DNA of 64,000 bases from Stenopsyche tienmushanensis (Eukaryota; Arthropoda; Insecta; Trichoptera; Stenopsychidae): contig WACJ01000513.1 in assembly GCA_008973525.1 (NCBI GenBank), positions 2,232,001 to 2,296,000 of the forward strand, given 5' to 3'. The position numbers and the translations under genes were made by a program. Below the pieces are notes generated by a model, which saw nothing but the letters and a program-made list of their open reading frames with translations, had not been told where the DNA came from and did no database searches. Positions 53,923-64,000 of the stretch are shown here, in pieces. Positions within the stretch are counted from its first letter, which is position 1. The number at the start of each line of letters is the position of its first letter.

Positions 53923-56654
53923 ACAAAAAACGCCCGCGTGGGTTGGAAGGGGCCGCTTAAATATATCACACAGGGATTGAAAAATGTTCGAGCCCGGGCG
54001 CAGAGGTGAGGCAGAGTTCGGCCCTGGCCAGTTTTTCTTGCGAGCTTTGCTAAGCTTATATTTTCGCGTTCGACGTTATTTTATTGGTCTCCCATGACCA
54101 CCTTTCTCTTGTTAACTTTTTACCGGAGAAAAGGGAAAATCCTGCTGACTGACGATCGGGAGGCAAAGGGCGGTGCGTGACAGCGGAGCGGCAAAAAAAA
54201 CTGATTTGCAATTTAATGCGATTTTTTTTTTTTTGGGCGAATACGAAATTCGCTGCGAGCGTACCGTGTATGGTGGTTTTATGAAAATTCGACGTTTTTA
54301 CGACTATGTACTACTCCCAATATGAGCGCGAAATGACTCATCTAGAAATGCATATTTATAAGCCAATGCAGTGGACTCAAAACTTTCTTTTCCGGCGGAT
54401 AAAGTGTTAAAAACTCTTATTCTTATAGGGATAGCACGAAATAAATGATAAATATGATAAAATAATGTACATGGAGATAAAAAAACAAATTTAACACTTA
54501 AAAAATCAATCAATTGAACGTTATACAGGAGGTGGGTTAAATTTTGGACTTGCATTTGAATTTGAGACCTTTCATGAAGTTGTATATCATTTAAATTCTC
54601 ATCCAAATGATATAAACATGTGAAAGACGATGAAAAACAATGATATGATAAATTTTTCCCCTAAATTTTACCGATATCAGATCAGAATCATCCAAAATAA
54701 ATGATGAAAGCGATGGAATTTTTAAAAATTAAAGATTTAAATCCCAATTTGGGTTTATTTCATTTCTTTAGTGCCGATAGAAACGACGATATCTTGCTGT
54801 ACGGCCTTAGCTCTTAAAAAATATCTGATCAGGTCGTATTCGGTGATTTAAGTGGGACATATTTCATACCACCTTGCATTAATATTGATATTTATATTAA
54901 AAATATGAAGATTTTCGTTGTGATCATGATCATCAATTAAGGATCGAAGGGCATTACGAGGCGCCCCTGGATGCTCCCCTGTTGCACGCGCCGCCACATC
55001 GTGTTGATCTTATCCTAATCCAATCACAGTTTTTGTTTGATTTTATAAGCTTTACTTCAAAGTTCTTCTTTCTTTCGTTCTGCTCGCCGATCTGTTCTAC
55101 TTTTATGTAACACGGTCTCTAAAGGATTTCCTTCGAGAGTGCTCCTGCGAAATAAAAAAATGTAACCACTGTTCCCGATTGTTCGATTTATTTTGTTTCG
55201 TCGTCTCCTTGCTTTATTTCGCCACCCTCTTTTATTTTATCGCTCCGGAGTATGTCCGGGATCATCCCCTTTGCATATGAGCGTTCGGTTTGTCATGGAT
55301 GACGATGATTTCATTATGCATTTGAATATTACGCATGGCGTAATTCTTTGAAATGTGGTCCAAATTTACAACGTCATAAAATATGCTCAATTGATCCAAT
55401 TCCAAAGTAAATCGTTTCAGAATTTCGCCTTTGTTTATATGGGAGCGAATGGAATTATGTTCATAATTCGAGACAGCTCCCAATAAAATAAAGATTTTAC
55501 GAGACCGTCAGCTAGATTTAATCTCGACGCACGTTGCCAATTTACCAGTTTCTATTATTGAAGCAAACGTGTTGCAATTCTATTCCAGCGTCCTCATGTT
55601 CCGAGACAATTTAGCAGATTTAGATTGAAATCCCAAGCGCTAGAAAATATGTCCGCTTCTCGCATTTTTATATCCAACATCGGGGACTCTGTGTGCTTTT
55701 AGTTGCCTCCCCATTTGACTCCCTATCCTGTCTTTGCATCAAAAAAATTAACATTGAATGCTCATAATCTGGGAAAGGTGGGACATCAGAGACGGCATAT
55801 ACATTTGTATGAAGTCATTAAATCGCCTTATCGCCTGCGGATCTCGGAAATATTCGTAAATGTATGCAGCGGCCGCTGCATAATGATAATTAATATAAAT
55901 TTGATTATCATTTTTGTATTTAAATTAACATAATCCCGTATCAGCGATCCCAAAATATTTTTTTAAATTAATATTTTAATGGGAGCGCTCAACGATGTCC
56001 TCCAATCAATCCCGATTTGATTAATCGATCGCCGTATTAAGTTCATTCATGTATTTTTTTAACGAAGAACGACCGGTTTTATTCGCAATGCATGCGAACA
56101 ATTCGAGCGGACATGGAATAATTTAATAGGAATTAATTGTTCGGAAGCATTGAAAATGTCGTTGGATGTATAAAGTGGCGATTGAGACATTATCATAGTT
56201 TGGATCGCCGCAGCTTAGGCGATTTTACATATTTTAATTACGATTTCCGTGGAAGTTGAGAATATTATGTGGTTTTTTGCCTTTAAACCTGATCCGCGAT
56301 AAGATCTGACGATGAAGACCGGAATACAATTTATTCCATTCATACAACATCATTTTTTTTTTGGGCAAACCAAGAATTAAAACACGCCCTAGAAATATGA
56401 AATATTATATAGTCGGGGTGGTTTATCTTACAATTGGAACGCTGGGGGTCAAATATATATTTTGCTGTTCAAAAACTGATTTTTAATATTTCGAATATTA
56501 ATCGCAACGCAATACAATACACGTAACACATGTCACTTGTGTGTTTATAATGTATTATGGTGGCATATGGTGTTGCATAGAGTAGCCCTTTATATCGGGT
56601 GTAATAAACGTACATACATATTTGACATGCAAATAATAGGACATTTTTAATATA
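53923..56654. other. Long intronic stretch without recognised repeats
   Basis: A purine-rich GC block continues to about 54200. Balanced blocks lie at 54930-55300 and 55500-56350. No dispersed repeat family from this window occurs in these 2.7 kb, which makes it the longest repeat-free part and a reasonable place to look for conserved regulatory DNA. Confidence 0.4.
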
Positions 56655-56730
56655 GCACTCTTAATGGCGCACGACGATAAATCGTCGTGGAAAATACTTA
56701 CGACCAGAGCCAACGTCGATATATCGTTGA
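56655..56730 (+). repeat. Paired palindrome repeat, diverged dimer
   Basis: CGACGATAAATCGTCG (about 56671-56686, itself a 16-base palindrome with one central mismatch) is followed by GAGCCAACGTCGATATATCG TTG with an exact core at 56717-56726. AGCACTC upstream and GCCAACG in the spacer link it to the dimers at 9146 and 15376. Confidence 0.65.
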
Positions 56731-56743
56731 TGTAAAAATCACT

Positions 56744-56813
56744 TGTTTTATAGCATTTTATGGGATAAAAATACAACATGTTTTATAGCATTTTATGGGA
56801 TAAAAATACAACA
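56744..56813. repeat. Perfect 35-bp tandem duplication
   Basis: TGTTTTATAGCATTTTATGG plus 15 bases, repeated without any difference directly after itself (56744-56778 and 56779-56813). A recent local duplication or an assembly slip. Confidence 0.9.
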
Positions 56814-57189
56814 TATCAAGAATATTTTCCCACATATTCAAGTCAATCAGATTTGGAAATTTCGTCGTTATAGAGTCGATCAGTTGGGAGCGTCGCACTT
56901 TAAATCTTTTTTTTTTCTCAAATTTTTCAAATGAAATTTTGTATAATACTTATGTTACAAGGCATTTTTTGTGCATACAACTGTCACAAAATTTTGATGC
57001 TTTTTTAGGGATCTCCGAAAACCAAATTTCAACGGGCGAATTTTTAACAAAACTAAATGAAAAATGTATAAAATATTGTTTAGATGTTGCTCGTTTATAT
57101 GCTTTGAAGTTTGGATAAAATATTTCTTTTATTGTGTATTTAAAAAATTGAAAAAAATAATGCTTTTATTGCGTTTTTAATCTAATGTG

Positions 57190-57765
57190 ATCCCTTTAGT
57201 CCTCTTATTCTAGTCTATTCTAGTCTAGAATTTTGGAAAAATCAGTTTGGGTTAGACTTTTAAGAATACATTATCTAAATAAATTTACAAAATTCCAATT
57301 ATTTACGGACTTATAGCTATTTTATTGACGCGGCAACTAAGCTCGATCCTACCAGAATGAATTCTTTAAACGCGTTTTTCTCGAAACTACTTTTTTAAAC
57401 ACGGTTGACATGATATCTCAATTTTTAATTGATTGATTTACTTCAAATTTAATATAAATCTTTTATATATAATTTTCTATTGTTCCTACCTAATTAATGT
57501 CCAAATTTTATTTTTAACTATTTTTAAAAGAATTAAAACTGTAAAAAAAAAAGGTCCAAAATATGACTTTTTAAGCAGTCGCCATTCTGTGAAAATATTT
57601 ATTTTTCTTTTCTTTGAGGTTGAAACTATAGCAACACCTTTACTTATTAAGAATATTTTTTAATTTTTAATTTTAGATGACTAAAAGGGTTAAAACAGTG
57701 TCAACCAAGACACGCTCTTTTACCTCTTACACTTTACCAGCCTATAACTTTTTTATTTTTATTTT
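57190..57765 (-). repeat. Family A repeat, longest copy
   Basis: The minus strand gives, in order, TATAGGCTGGTAAAGTGTAA, GTCTTGGTTGACACTG, AACCCTTTTAGTCATCTAAA, GAATGGCGACTGCTTAAAAA, TAGGTAGGAACAATAGAAAA, GAGATATCATGTCAACCGTG, TTTCGAGAAAAACGCGTTTA, CATTCTGGTAGGATCGAGCT, AATAGCTATAAGTCCGTAAA and TCTAGACTAGAATAGACTAG. It serves as the reference layout for the family. Confidence 0.85.
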
Positions 57766-58190
57766 TTGTAAGTCACCCCCTATATAAGGTTCAAATGATC
57801 AATTTGTTGAGCGCTATTTTTTTAATCCCTGTATATGAAAGAATTATTTTTTTTTAACACTTTATCCGTCGGAAATGAAAATTTAGAGTTCACTGCAGTC
57901 GCTTATTTATTTTAGCTTATAACTGCAATTGGTTCGACGTTTTCTTATTTTCTGCATATATTACTTTTTTGCCTTTATTTTTAACGATTTTTTTACAAAT
58001 ATTGGAATACAATTGGAATTAATTTATCATCCCTTTATTTCGCAATATGATATTGAATTTTATAAATATCATTTATATAATTCTTTAACCTTTTTTTTTG
58101 ACAAAACTTATATAACGACATGATGAAAATCACCGCCGTATAATCAGTCGAATGATCTATGCATGGGTAGGATCTCGCGTTTTGGCTAAT
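57766..58190. other. AT-rich intronic sequence
   Basis: Nothing recognised. Confidence 0.4.
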
Positions 58191-59040
58191 TAAATTGGCT
58201 GCAACAGGAGAAGATTTCGCGAGTGTCATTCAAGATTTAAGGACGAAAGTTCACAATGAGAACCTCGTGTATTTGATGTGTGTTTTTGGCGAGCTCGAAA
58301 TAAAAGAGGCCATATTTATAAATGCTTTACTAACAGCGGGGCGCTTGCATATGTGTTTTCGAACACGTTCTGCTTTTCATGACGTAATGAGCCGTGTTTT
58401 TCTTCGAAACCCGTTCACGTGTTAAAACATTGATGTCATAGTGCAAACATGGAGGTTTTTTGAAAAAGTCCGCTGTTTGCCGTTTGGGCATAATATCCGC
58501 GTATAGGCAAATCTCCTATGGATCGGCAGCCGTGTAAACCTCGGGGAAGATGTTTATTTGCACGCCAAGTCTATTTCAACATTGTAGATCCTATTCGAAG
58601 CACGACGGGGACCTGGCTGTTTGGTTTTTCTTTCCAAATATTTACAAAGTCTTCTTGGAGTATTGCGCTGCCGAGGCCCATGACGAGGCCAAACGTGATG
58701 GGGCTAATTCTTGGGTTGAGGCATATAATAATTCCTATTTGCAGAGTCACGATGTTGAAAGTAAAATACCATCGAACGCTCTTCGCTGGTCGCATCTGAA
58801 CTGTTTATCCAGCAGATTGTTATTAATCGTCTTATTTGCTCAATCGAAACGATTCTTCCGAGTCGGTCTGCTCGCATCCATCTGTGAGATTGTCGTCGGA
58901 TTCCTCCTTGTAAATTGCGCGACAGGATTCCTACGCAAAATATAGGAACAATTGCAATTATCATGCTGTTTCCTATGCATGCTGGATGGCTCTCACGGCC
59001 TTTGGATAGAGACCCTGCTTCTTGCAATATGCACTACTGT
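58191..59040. other. Mixed-composition block with overlapping open frames, unidentified
   Basis: A 131-codon plus frame (58550-58945) overlaps minus frames of 74 (58571-58795) and 107 codons (58704-59027). The minus frames contain hydrophobic runs (for example IVTLQIGIIICLNP and NSMIIAIVPIFCVGIL) and overlap in different phases, as a decayed membrane-protein gene with a frameshift might. I recognise no family and see no splice or start context that would support a gene. Confidence 0.3.
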
Positions 59041-60829
59041 TGTTAAAACTGACTTTCGATAAGTACAAACATGACATCGAACTGTCTTAATTGAATTTAC
59101 TGTTTAAATAGAACGATTTTGCACCATTAAAACAATAATTATCCAGCAAACGGATAAAAACTTGTACAAAAATAATAATACCGAATCAAATACTAGCTTA
59201 ACACTCAGGGAGCCGCTCTCGCAACAACGCGGTTTGACACATCTCTCCATTTATAAGCAATTTACACAATATTAAAAATCTTTAGTTGTATATTATATGC
59301 AGTGTATTTTTGAAGCATGCTAATTTGTCCACTGTTTGGGAATTGCTTTACGTGACATCATATAAAATGATTTCGAAAGATTTTGACAATATTCTGTTTG
59401 TGAAATCAATTAAAAAAATCTAATTGTGTTGCTCCTTCAGACAAAAATATAAATCTTCGCTTATTCAACTTGATATACTTATTAATAAACTGATTTTTAT
59501 ATATAATTATGCATATAATGTACGCTTTAAAATAGGTTTTATTTTACTGAATTTGCATCGACATAAAACAAGTTATGAGCATTTTTGTTAATAAATTGCC
59601 CGAATTAAGCGGACCCCTGAGTGTTAAAATTATTTATAAATTTAAATATTGTTTGCACTCTTTTATTTCATAATTATGGCCTACAAAAGTTTATTTTGGT
59701 TTAGAATCGGGGATTGTTTTCAGGACACCACTTTTGGAATATTTTGTAGTATATAAATATACATGAAATCATATTTTTGATCAATCCGTGTGTTGGTAAT
59801 GTGTTAATATGTTATTTTTATGGGATCCAATATTTTTTGTGTATTTTGTGTGTTATTGTTGAATTCTCGACTTTCGAATGAAATAATTTGTGGAGATAAA
59901 TGAACAGAAATTGAAAATTTATTGATCGGACATGTACGGTCATACTCATCTAAGGGTTAATATATTGACATGCTTGGTTGTCCCACTATTTGCAATCATG
60001 CTTTAGGCATTTTTGACGTTCGTTTTCCATGTCTCACAAGCGTACATCATGCAAAATCATGTCGCCAACGCTTATAACGAAAACAATTTTGTTATTTTCG
60101 ATCCAATTACCATAATTAATTTGATTCTCAATTAAGAGCGATCGCTCGGATTGATAATTTTAATGATTCTGCTCATGAATAAAATTAAATTTGGGATGCA
60201 AGAATAAGTATGTAGTGTGTGTTGGCGTGAATGTGAGTAGACACACGATTGATTCAATAACTGTGGAAAGATTTCCCTGATCCGCCATGTCGACTCTTTT
60301 TCAATTCGATGGGATCAGTCACGACGTTCGGAGAAAACATTGCCGGTTCGTTCCCAGACCCGCAACGGTTAGTTATCTCCAATGCTAACTACGTTTTTCA
60401 AAAAATGTTTCCCTACCAGAGTGCTCAATTAACATTAACAATGTTAGCAAAACGTGCCAATGATCGCATGGCTTAGCCACTTTCTGAACACGCTTCGGAA
60501 ATTTGCTACATGCTCCTCTTTGGCTCTTCATCTTTGACAGACAAAGACGATTGTTCCAAATCATCATTATTCAGTTTCACCACATCTTAATGAGCCGCTA
60601 GAACAACCTGCTTGCGTTATTGCGCAAACAAATCTTCAACAAAAACGATATCTGATCACAATATAATAAATTTCACGCGGGAGTTGAATAGATTGTTTTT
60701 TCGCCGTCGTTATGCGATTAGCGACAATTCAAGGCGCGTCCGTTTAACGAAGATTTAATTCCATCAATCGTATAATATTAATAAAAATATGCATTTTATG
60801 CGATGCATTTGGTGTAGGGACAAAAAAGA
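59041..60829. other. Intronic sequence without recognisable feature
   Basis: AT-rich to 60000, then balanced to about 60750. No repeats recognised. Confidence 0.4.
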
Positions 60830-60925
60830 TTGTTAATATTTGTGAATATTCAGAAGTGTAGGGGTACCTTTACATAACGACTTTGCCATCGATAAAAGTG
60901 TGTATGAGACGCAAGACACTCTTCT
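60830..60925 (-). repeat. Family D repeat, partial inverted copy
   Basis: TTAATATTTGTGAATATTCA GAAGTGTAGGGGTACCTTTA, then GACTTTGCCATCGAT and GAGACGCAAGACA. The inverse of 32965-33040, including the GTCTTGCGTCTC word upstream of the element. Confidence 0.68.
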
Positions 60926-62164
60926 TCGATTCACTTAGCACCGCATTCGATATGCAAAAATACTATTTTTTTGGTATCACTCGAGTTCAAACGCATATAT
61001 ACGCGATTACTAATCAACGGACTGCATTTCACACAATGGATTTTTTTAGCAAATATATGCAATATATAAAAAAGTGCTAGTGATTGCTTTATATTATATG
61101 TACGTGTACGACTGAGACGGAATACTACAAATGATTAAAAGCTCTCTTTCCACCGATCAAACTGCCGTTTGGAGTTTCAATTTCTGTGACGCTCAGGCCA
61201 TTTTACCCTACATCGCCTTCAAAAAAAAACTTATTTGTCTGGTTATTTCAAACCATTGGAACTGTATCGGCATCTCAGCATGTGATATGTTTTATTTTGC
61301 GAATTATAAATTGGAATTCAGAAGTTTTGTATATGAGCGATTGGAATTGTAATATCAATGACGCAAGCCAATGCAATTTAGATTTCACATCGCTGTTGTC
61401 TATCTGCTTTTGAGACTTTTATTGAATTTGAATATTAACTTTGTGGCTTTTATTATTTCATTTTTTCTATACTATGGAAGAAATTGCATTTTGTAAGTCT
61501 TGTTATAGTGAGTCTCGTAAGAACATCAGACTTACCCAGCATAGAGACCAGAATCCATCGCCCGCCCCACAAGAGTTACTGCTGAAGACCATCCGAGATA
61601 AAATCTTCCATGTCCAAGCTCTACACGATGTGCATTTAAAATAATAACTTCTTCAATGAGATTTAGTCTGGATGAAGACCAGGATTGAATATAGCACATC
61701 GCAGATTTGAATCGATCAAGGCAGTATTAGCAGTTGGATGATTAGGTCGATTATCCCCATAGATAAAAATAGATATTCATCAAGTATCATGGATGGAAAA
61801 TGACAGAGAAGAGAAGAATATCTAAATTTGCTTCATACAAAGCCCAAACAGCTGATTCCAATCTGAGAACATGAAAGTCCTCAGATTGAAAATAAAACAC
61901 GATCGGACTTGAAGATAACATTGTATTTCTTGAAGGATATACACGAAGAGTAACGTAGCTATCAATAAAGCACCATGCCTCATATAAATAATTATAATAA
62001 TATCAATAAAGTGAATCTAAATATATTAAAATGGAACTCTCATGGTCTTGTAATAAAATTAACTGGCGCAGATGATTGGTGAGTTTATTATTGATATTGC
62101 TATAATTACCGACGAATTTCTATCAAACCGATCGACAAACATGATTTGGTTATATTTTAGCGTT
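60926..62164. other. Intronic sequence without recognisable feature
   Basis: Short frames of 65-75 codons on the plus strand, none recognised. Balanced composition at 61500-61900. Confidence 0.4.
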
Positions 62165-62690
62165 CTCTGATCAAAAGGTTAAAAATTAAATTAAAAAAGT
62201 TATAGGTTGGTAAAACGTAAATAGGTCAAAAAAAGGCGTTCCTTGGTTGACATGATTTCAACCCTTCTAGTCATTTAAAATTAAAATTTAAAAAAGATTC
62301 GTAATTAATAGAAATATAACTATAGTACATACCACAAATATTAAAAAATATTTTCACAAAATGGCGATAGTTTAACAAAAAAAAAAATGTATTTTTTGGG
62401 CTTATTTTTTCAGTTTTGATGCTTTTAAAAACATTTAAAAATACAATTTTGGGATATATTTGGTAGGAACAATATAAGGTTATATAAAATATATTCACAA
62501 CAAATTTGAAGTAAATCTATCGATTAAAACTTGAGATATTATGTCAACCGTGTTGAAAAAAGTAGTTTCGAGAAAAACGCGCTTAAAGATTTCATTCTGG
62601 TAGAAGCGGACTTAGTTGCCGCGTCACTAAAATAGCTATAATTTCGTAAATAATTGTATTTTTGAAAATATATATATCAATAGCCATTAT
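62165..62690 (+). repeat. Family A repeat, long copy
   Basis: AAAGTTATAGGTTGGTAAAA CG, CTTGGTTGACATGATTTCAA CCC, AAAATGGCGATAGTTTAACA, GAGATATTATGTCAACCGTG, TTTCGAGAAAAACGCGCTTA, CATTCTGGTAGAAGCGGACT and CACTAAAATAGCTATAATTT CG. Collinear with 57190-57765 over about 525 bp. Confidence 0.85.
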
Positions 62691-63588
62691 AGTTCTTAAT
62701 ACCTAGCAAAAAAATCGATAAATCTTTAACGTTTAACGTTGTTCGCGCTAACGCTCAATGAAAATGCATTTGATCACACTCGTATACGCAACACAGATTG
62801 AAAATCACTGTTATTTTTAAATATAACGATGCATTGAATTCTCATGTAAGCATCGCTGAAATTTCGTTTAAATCTATCATTCGGTTTGAGAATTATATCA
62901 ATTTTACGAAAAGATTTAAGAATTTTGTTGCACAAATCGCCCGGAATGTAAAGTGTTAAAATTATGTCTTCTAACTGATTTAAAATGAGTCGTTAAAAAA
63001 GTTTGATATTGCTCTCCCCCCTTCTATTATTTTCGCAATGGGTTATTTCATTATTTGAAAACAATATTAATCCTTTGTCTGCTACGTTGTATTTTGATAA
63101 AGGAAAGTTTGATGTCTTTCTTTCTTGTTTGTTTCCTTAAATCGGTTAAATAATGTTATCCCTGAATATCATCCCTGTATTAACAACCAAAATCAATCAT
63201 CTCCCATTGATTTTATTGAAGACTTTAACAAAAATAGACGTACTCTGGACCTTGAAAAACCATTCGATTAAGCATGCCGATTTATCATCCATTGTATGTC
63301 TTAAATATTCAGGACAGAATAATGATATTTTTCAATTATATATTACCAATCCACGCTGGCGTATCCCAAGTCTACATTTGCTTAATATCCTTGGCGCGAA
63401 ATTTAAAAAAATGTATCGGTAATTATAGCAAATCTGCTGCTCTGAAATGATTATACTGGCACGCTGAGAGTTCCAATTTGAATGATTTAATGTGTCCTAG
63501 CTGTAGTTTTTGAATTTAGCGCTCTTTAATAAGATTTAATGAGGTTTAAATGCTTATTTGTTATATTTTGATTGTATTTTGTCCGTAG
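62691..63588. other. End of the large intron
   Basis: AT-rich. An 89-codon frame (63153-63422) is unrecognised. The last 40 bases are T-rich (ATTTTGATTGTATTTTGTCC GTAG) and serve as polypyrimidine tract and acceptor. Confidence 0.5.
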
Positions 63589-63911
63589 ATATGGAGCAGG
63601 ATACGATTTGGCGGCACGACGCAAAAATGCGACGCGGGAGTCCACAGCCACCTTAAAAGCTTGGCTCAACGAGCACAAAAAGAACCCCTATCCAACGAAG
63701 GGCGAGAAGATAATGCTGGCCATCATCACCAAGATGACCCTGACGCAGGTATCGACGTGGTTCGCAAACGCGCGTCGGAGGCTGAAGAAAGAGAACAAGA
63801 TGACGTGGGAGCCCAAGAACAAGACCGACGACGACGATGAGGCGATGGTCTCGGACGACGACAAGGACAAAGACGACCTCCTGGATGATAATAAGATGAA
63901 GGCAAACAAAG
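63589..63911 (+). CDS. Iroquois-class homeobox protein (mirror/araucan/caupolican type), homeodomain exon
   Basis: This exon encodes 107 full codons plus split codons at both ends. [18 protein letters not shown] opens the TALE homeodomain (about 63617-63805). The three extra residues between helices 1 and 2 that define TALE are PYP (63686-63694), and the recognition helix is [14 protein letters not shown] (63758-63799) with alanine at position 50. After TWEPKNK comes an acidic tail, [20 protein letters not shown]. It ends AAAG|GTACGC (phase 1); reading on gives a stop within five codons, so splicing must follow. The protein binds DNA in the nucleus. The IRO box that marks the C-terminal half must be in a later exon outside the window. 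The tail, as I recall it, is closer to insect mirror than to araucan/caupolican, but I cannot settle the paralogue. Confidence 0.98.
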
Positions 63912-64000
63912 GTACGCCTCTGTGAAAATTGCGATTTTACTGTTTTGCAGCCATGCACAATGTATGCGCCTCAATTTTACATGTTGCATTATATTTATTA
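63912..64000 (+). other. Start of the next intron
   Basis: Begins with the donor GTACGC. It continues past the window edge, and nothing else is recognisable. Confidence 0.85.

Larger units (their letters stand above)
28657..63588 (+). other. Large intron (34,932 bp) immediately before the homeodomain exon
   Basis: The donor GGGTAAGC at 28655-28662 and the acceptor TTTTGTCCGTAG at 63577-63588 join in matching phase. The intron holds most of the mobile elements in the window plus long unmatched stretches. No further Iroquois exon was found inside it, and the two flanking exons are adjacent in the known protein order, so a missing cassette is not required. Confidence 0.93.

Noticed and set aside
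1470..56726. CGATATATCG as the known DRE/DREF site
   Set aside because: The DREF site is TATCGATA. The order of half-sites is opposite here, so the known factor cannot be assigned.
63653..63989. Minus-strand frames of 73-101 codons opposite the homeodomain exon
   Set aside because: They are antisense shadows of a strongly conserved coding exon.
1..64000. CRISPR-like array from the repeated palindrome
   Set aside because: The copies are kilobases apart, on both strands and with diverged flanks, in an animal genome. They are dispersed repeats.

Overview
This is animal nuclear DNA, most likely from an insect, and almost all of it is intron. The only host coding sequence I can support is two internal exons of one plus-strand Iroquois-class TALE homeobox gene (the mirror/araucan/caupolican family). 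The first exon (28538-28656) encodes the conserved stretch just before the homeodomain, ending in YYPYDPTLAAYG. The second (63589-63911) encodes the homeodomain and its acidic tail. They join in frame across a 34.9-kb GT-AG intron to give [15 protein letters not shown]. Neither the N-terminal exon(s) nor the C-terminal exon(s) with the IRO box lie in the window. The peptide reads like that of insects; I cannot name the order or species.

The flanking introns (1-28537, 28657-63588 and 63912 onward) are AT-rich. They hold many decayed mobile elements and short dispersed repeats, mixed with long stretches that have no recognisable feature but may hold enhancers, as is usual for developmental homeobox genes. 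Recognisable transposons are: three mariners with TTAGGG/TTAGGT ends (7541-7935, 37714-39204, 40346-41270); a different mariner-like element with CGAGGGTCAT ends (17892-18850); an isolated mariner transposase fragment (20911-21039); one hAT element with an exact 8-bp target duplication (11677-12681) and two broken relatives (18190-18612, 32232-32908); and an 880-bp TTAA-flanked foldback element (37752-38631) nested in a mariner that is itself nested in an older repeat.

I grouped the other repeats by comparing copies within the window. Family A is about 550 bp with 12 copies, with TGTCAACCGTGTTG and AATAGCTATAACTCCG as landmarks. Family B is about 160 bp and ends near TTATTATATATTACACAAAC. Family C is an approximately 350-bp inverted-repeat element with ends like GGTCTTTCAATAAAGACGCT and a short open frame. 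Family D is about 320 bp and carries GTAGGGGTACCTTTACA. Family E carries ATTCAAATATAACCCGGAAT and related flanks. Family F carries TTTACGCAAAGAAATGA. Separately, the 10-bp palindrome CGATATATCG occurs exactly 12 times, far above chance, in three recurring contexts. It is the most unusual pattern here.

I found no tRNA, rRNA, CRISPR array or second host gene. Repeat boundaries are by-eye alignments and are approximate unless terminal repeats and target duplications are quoted. I could not run any database search.
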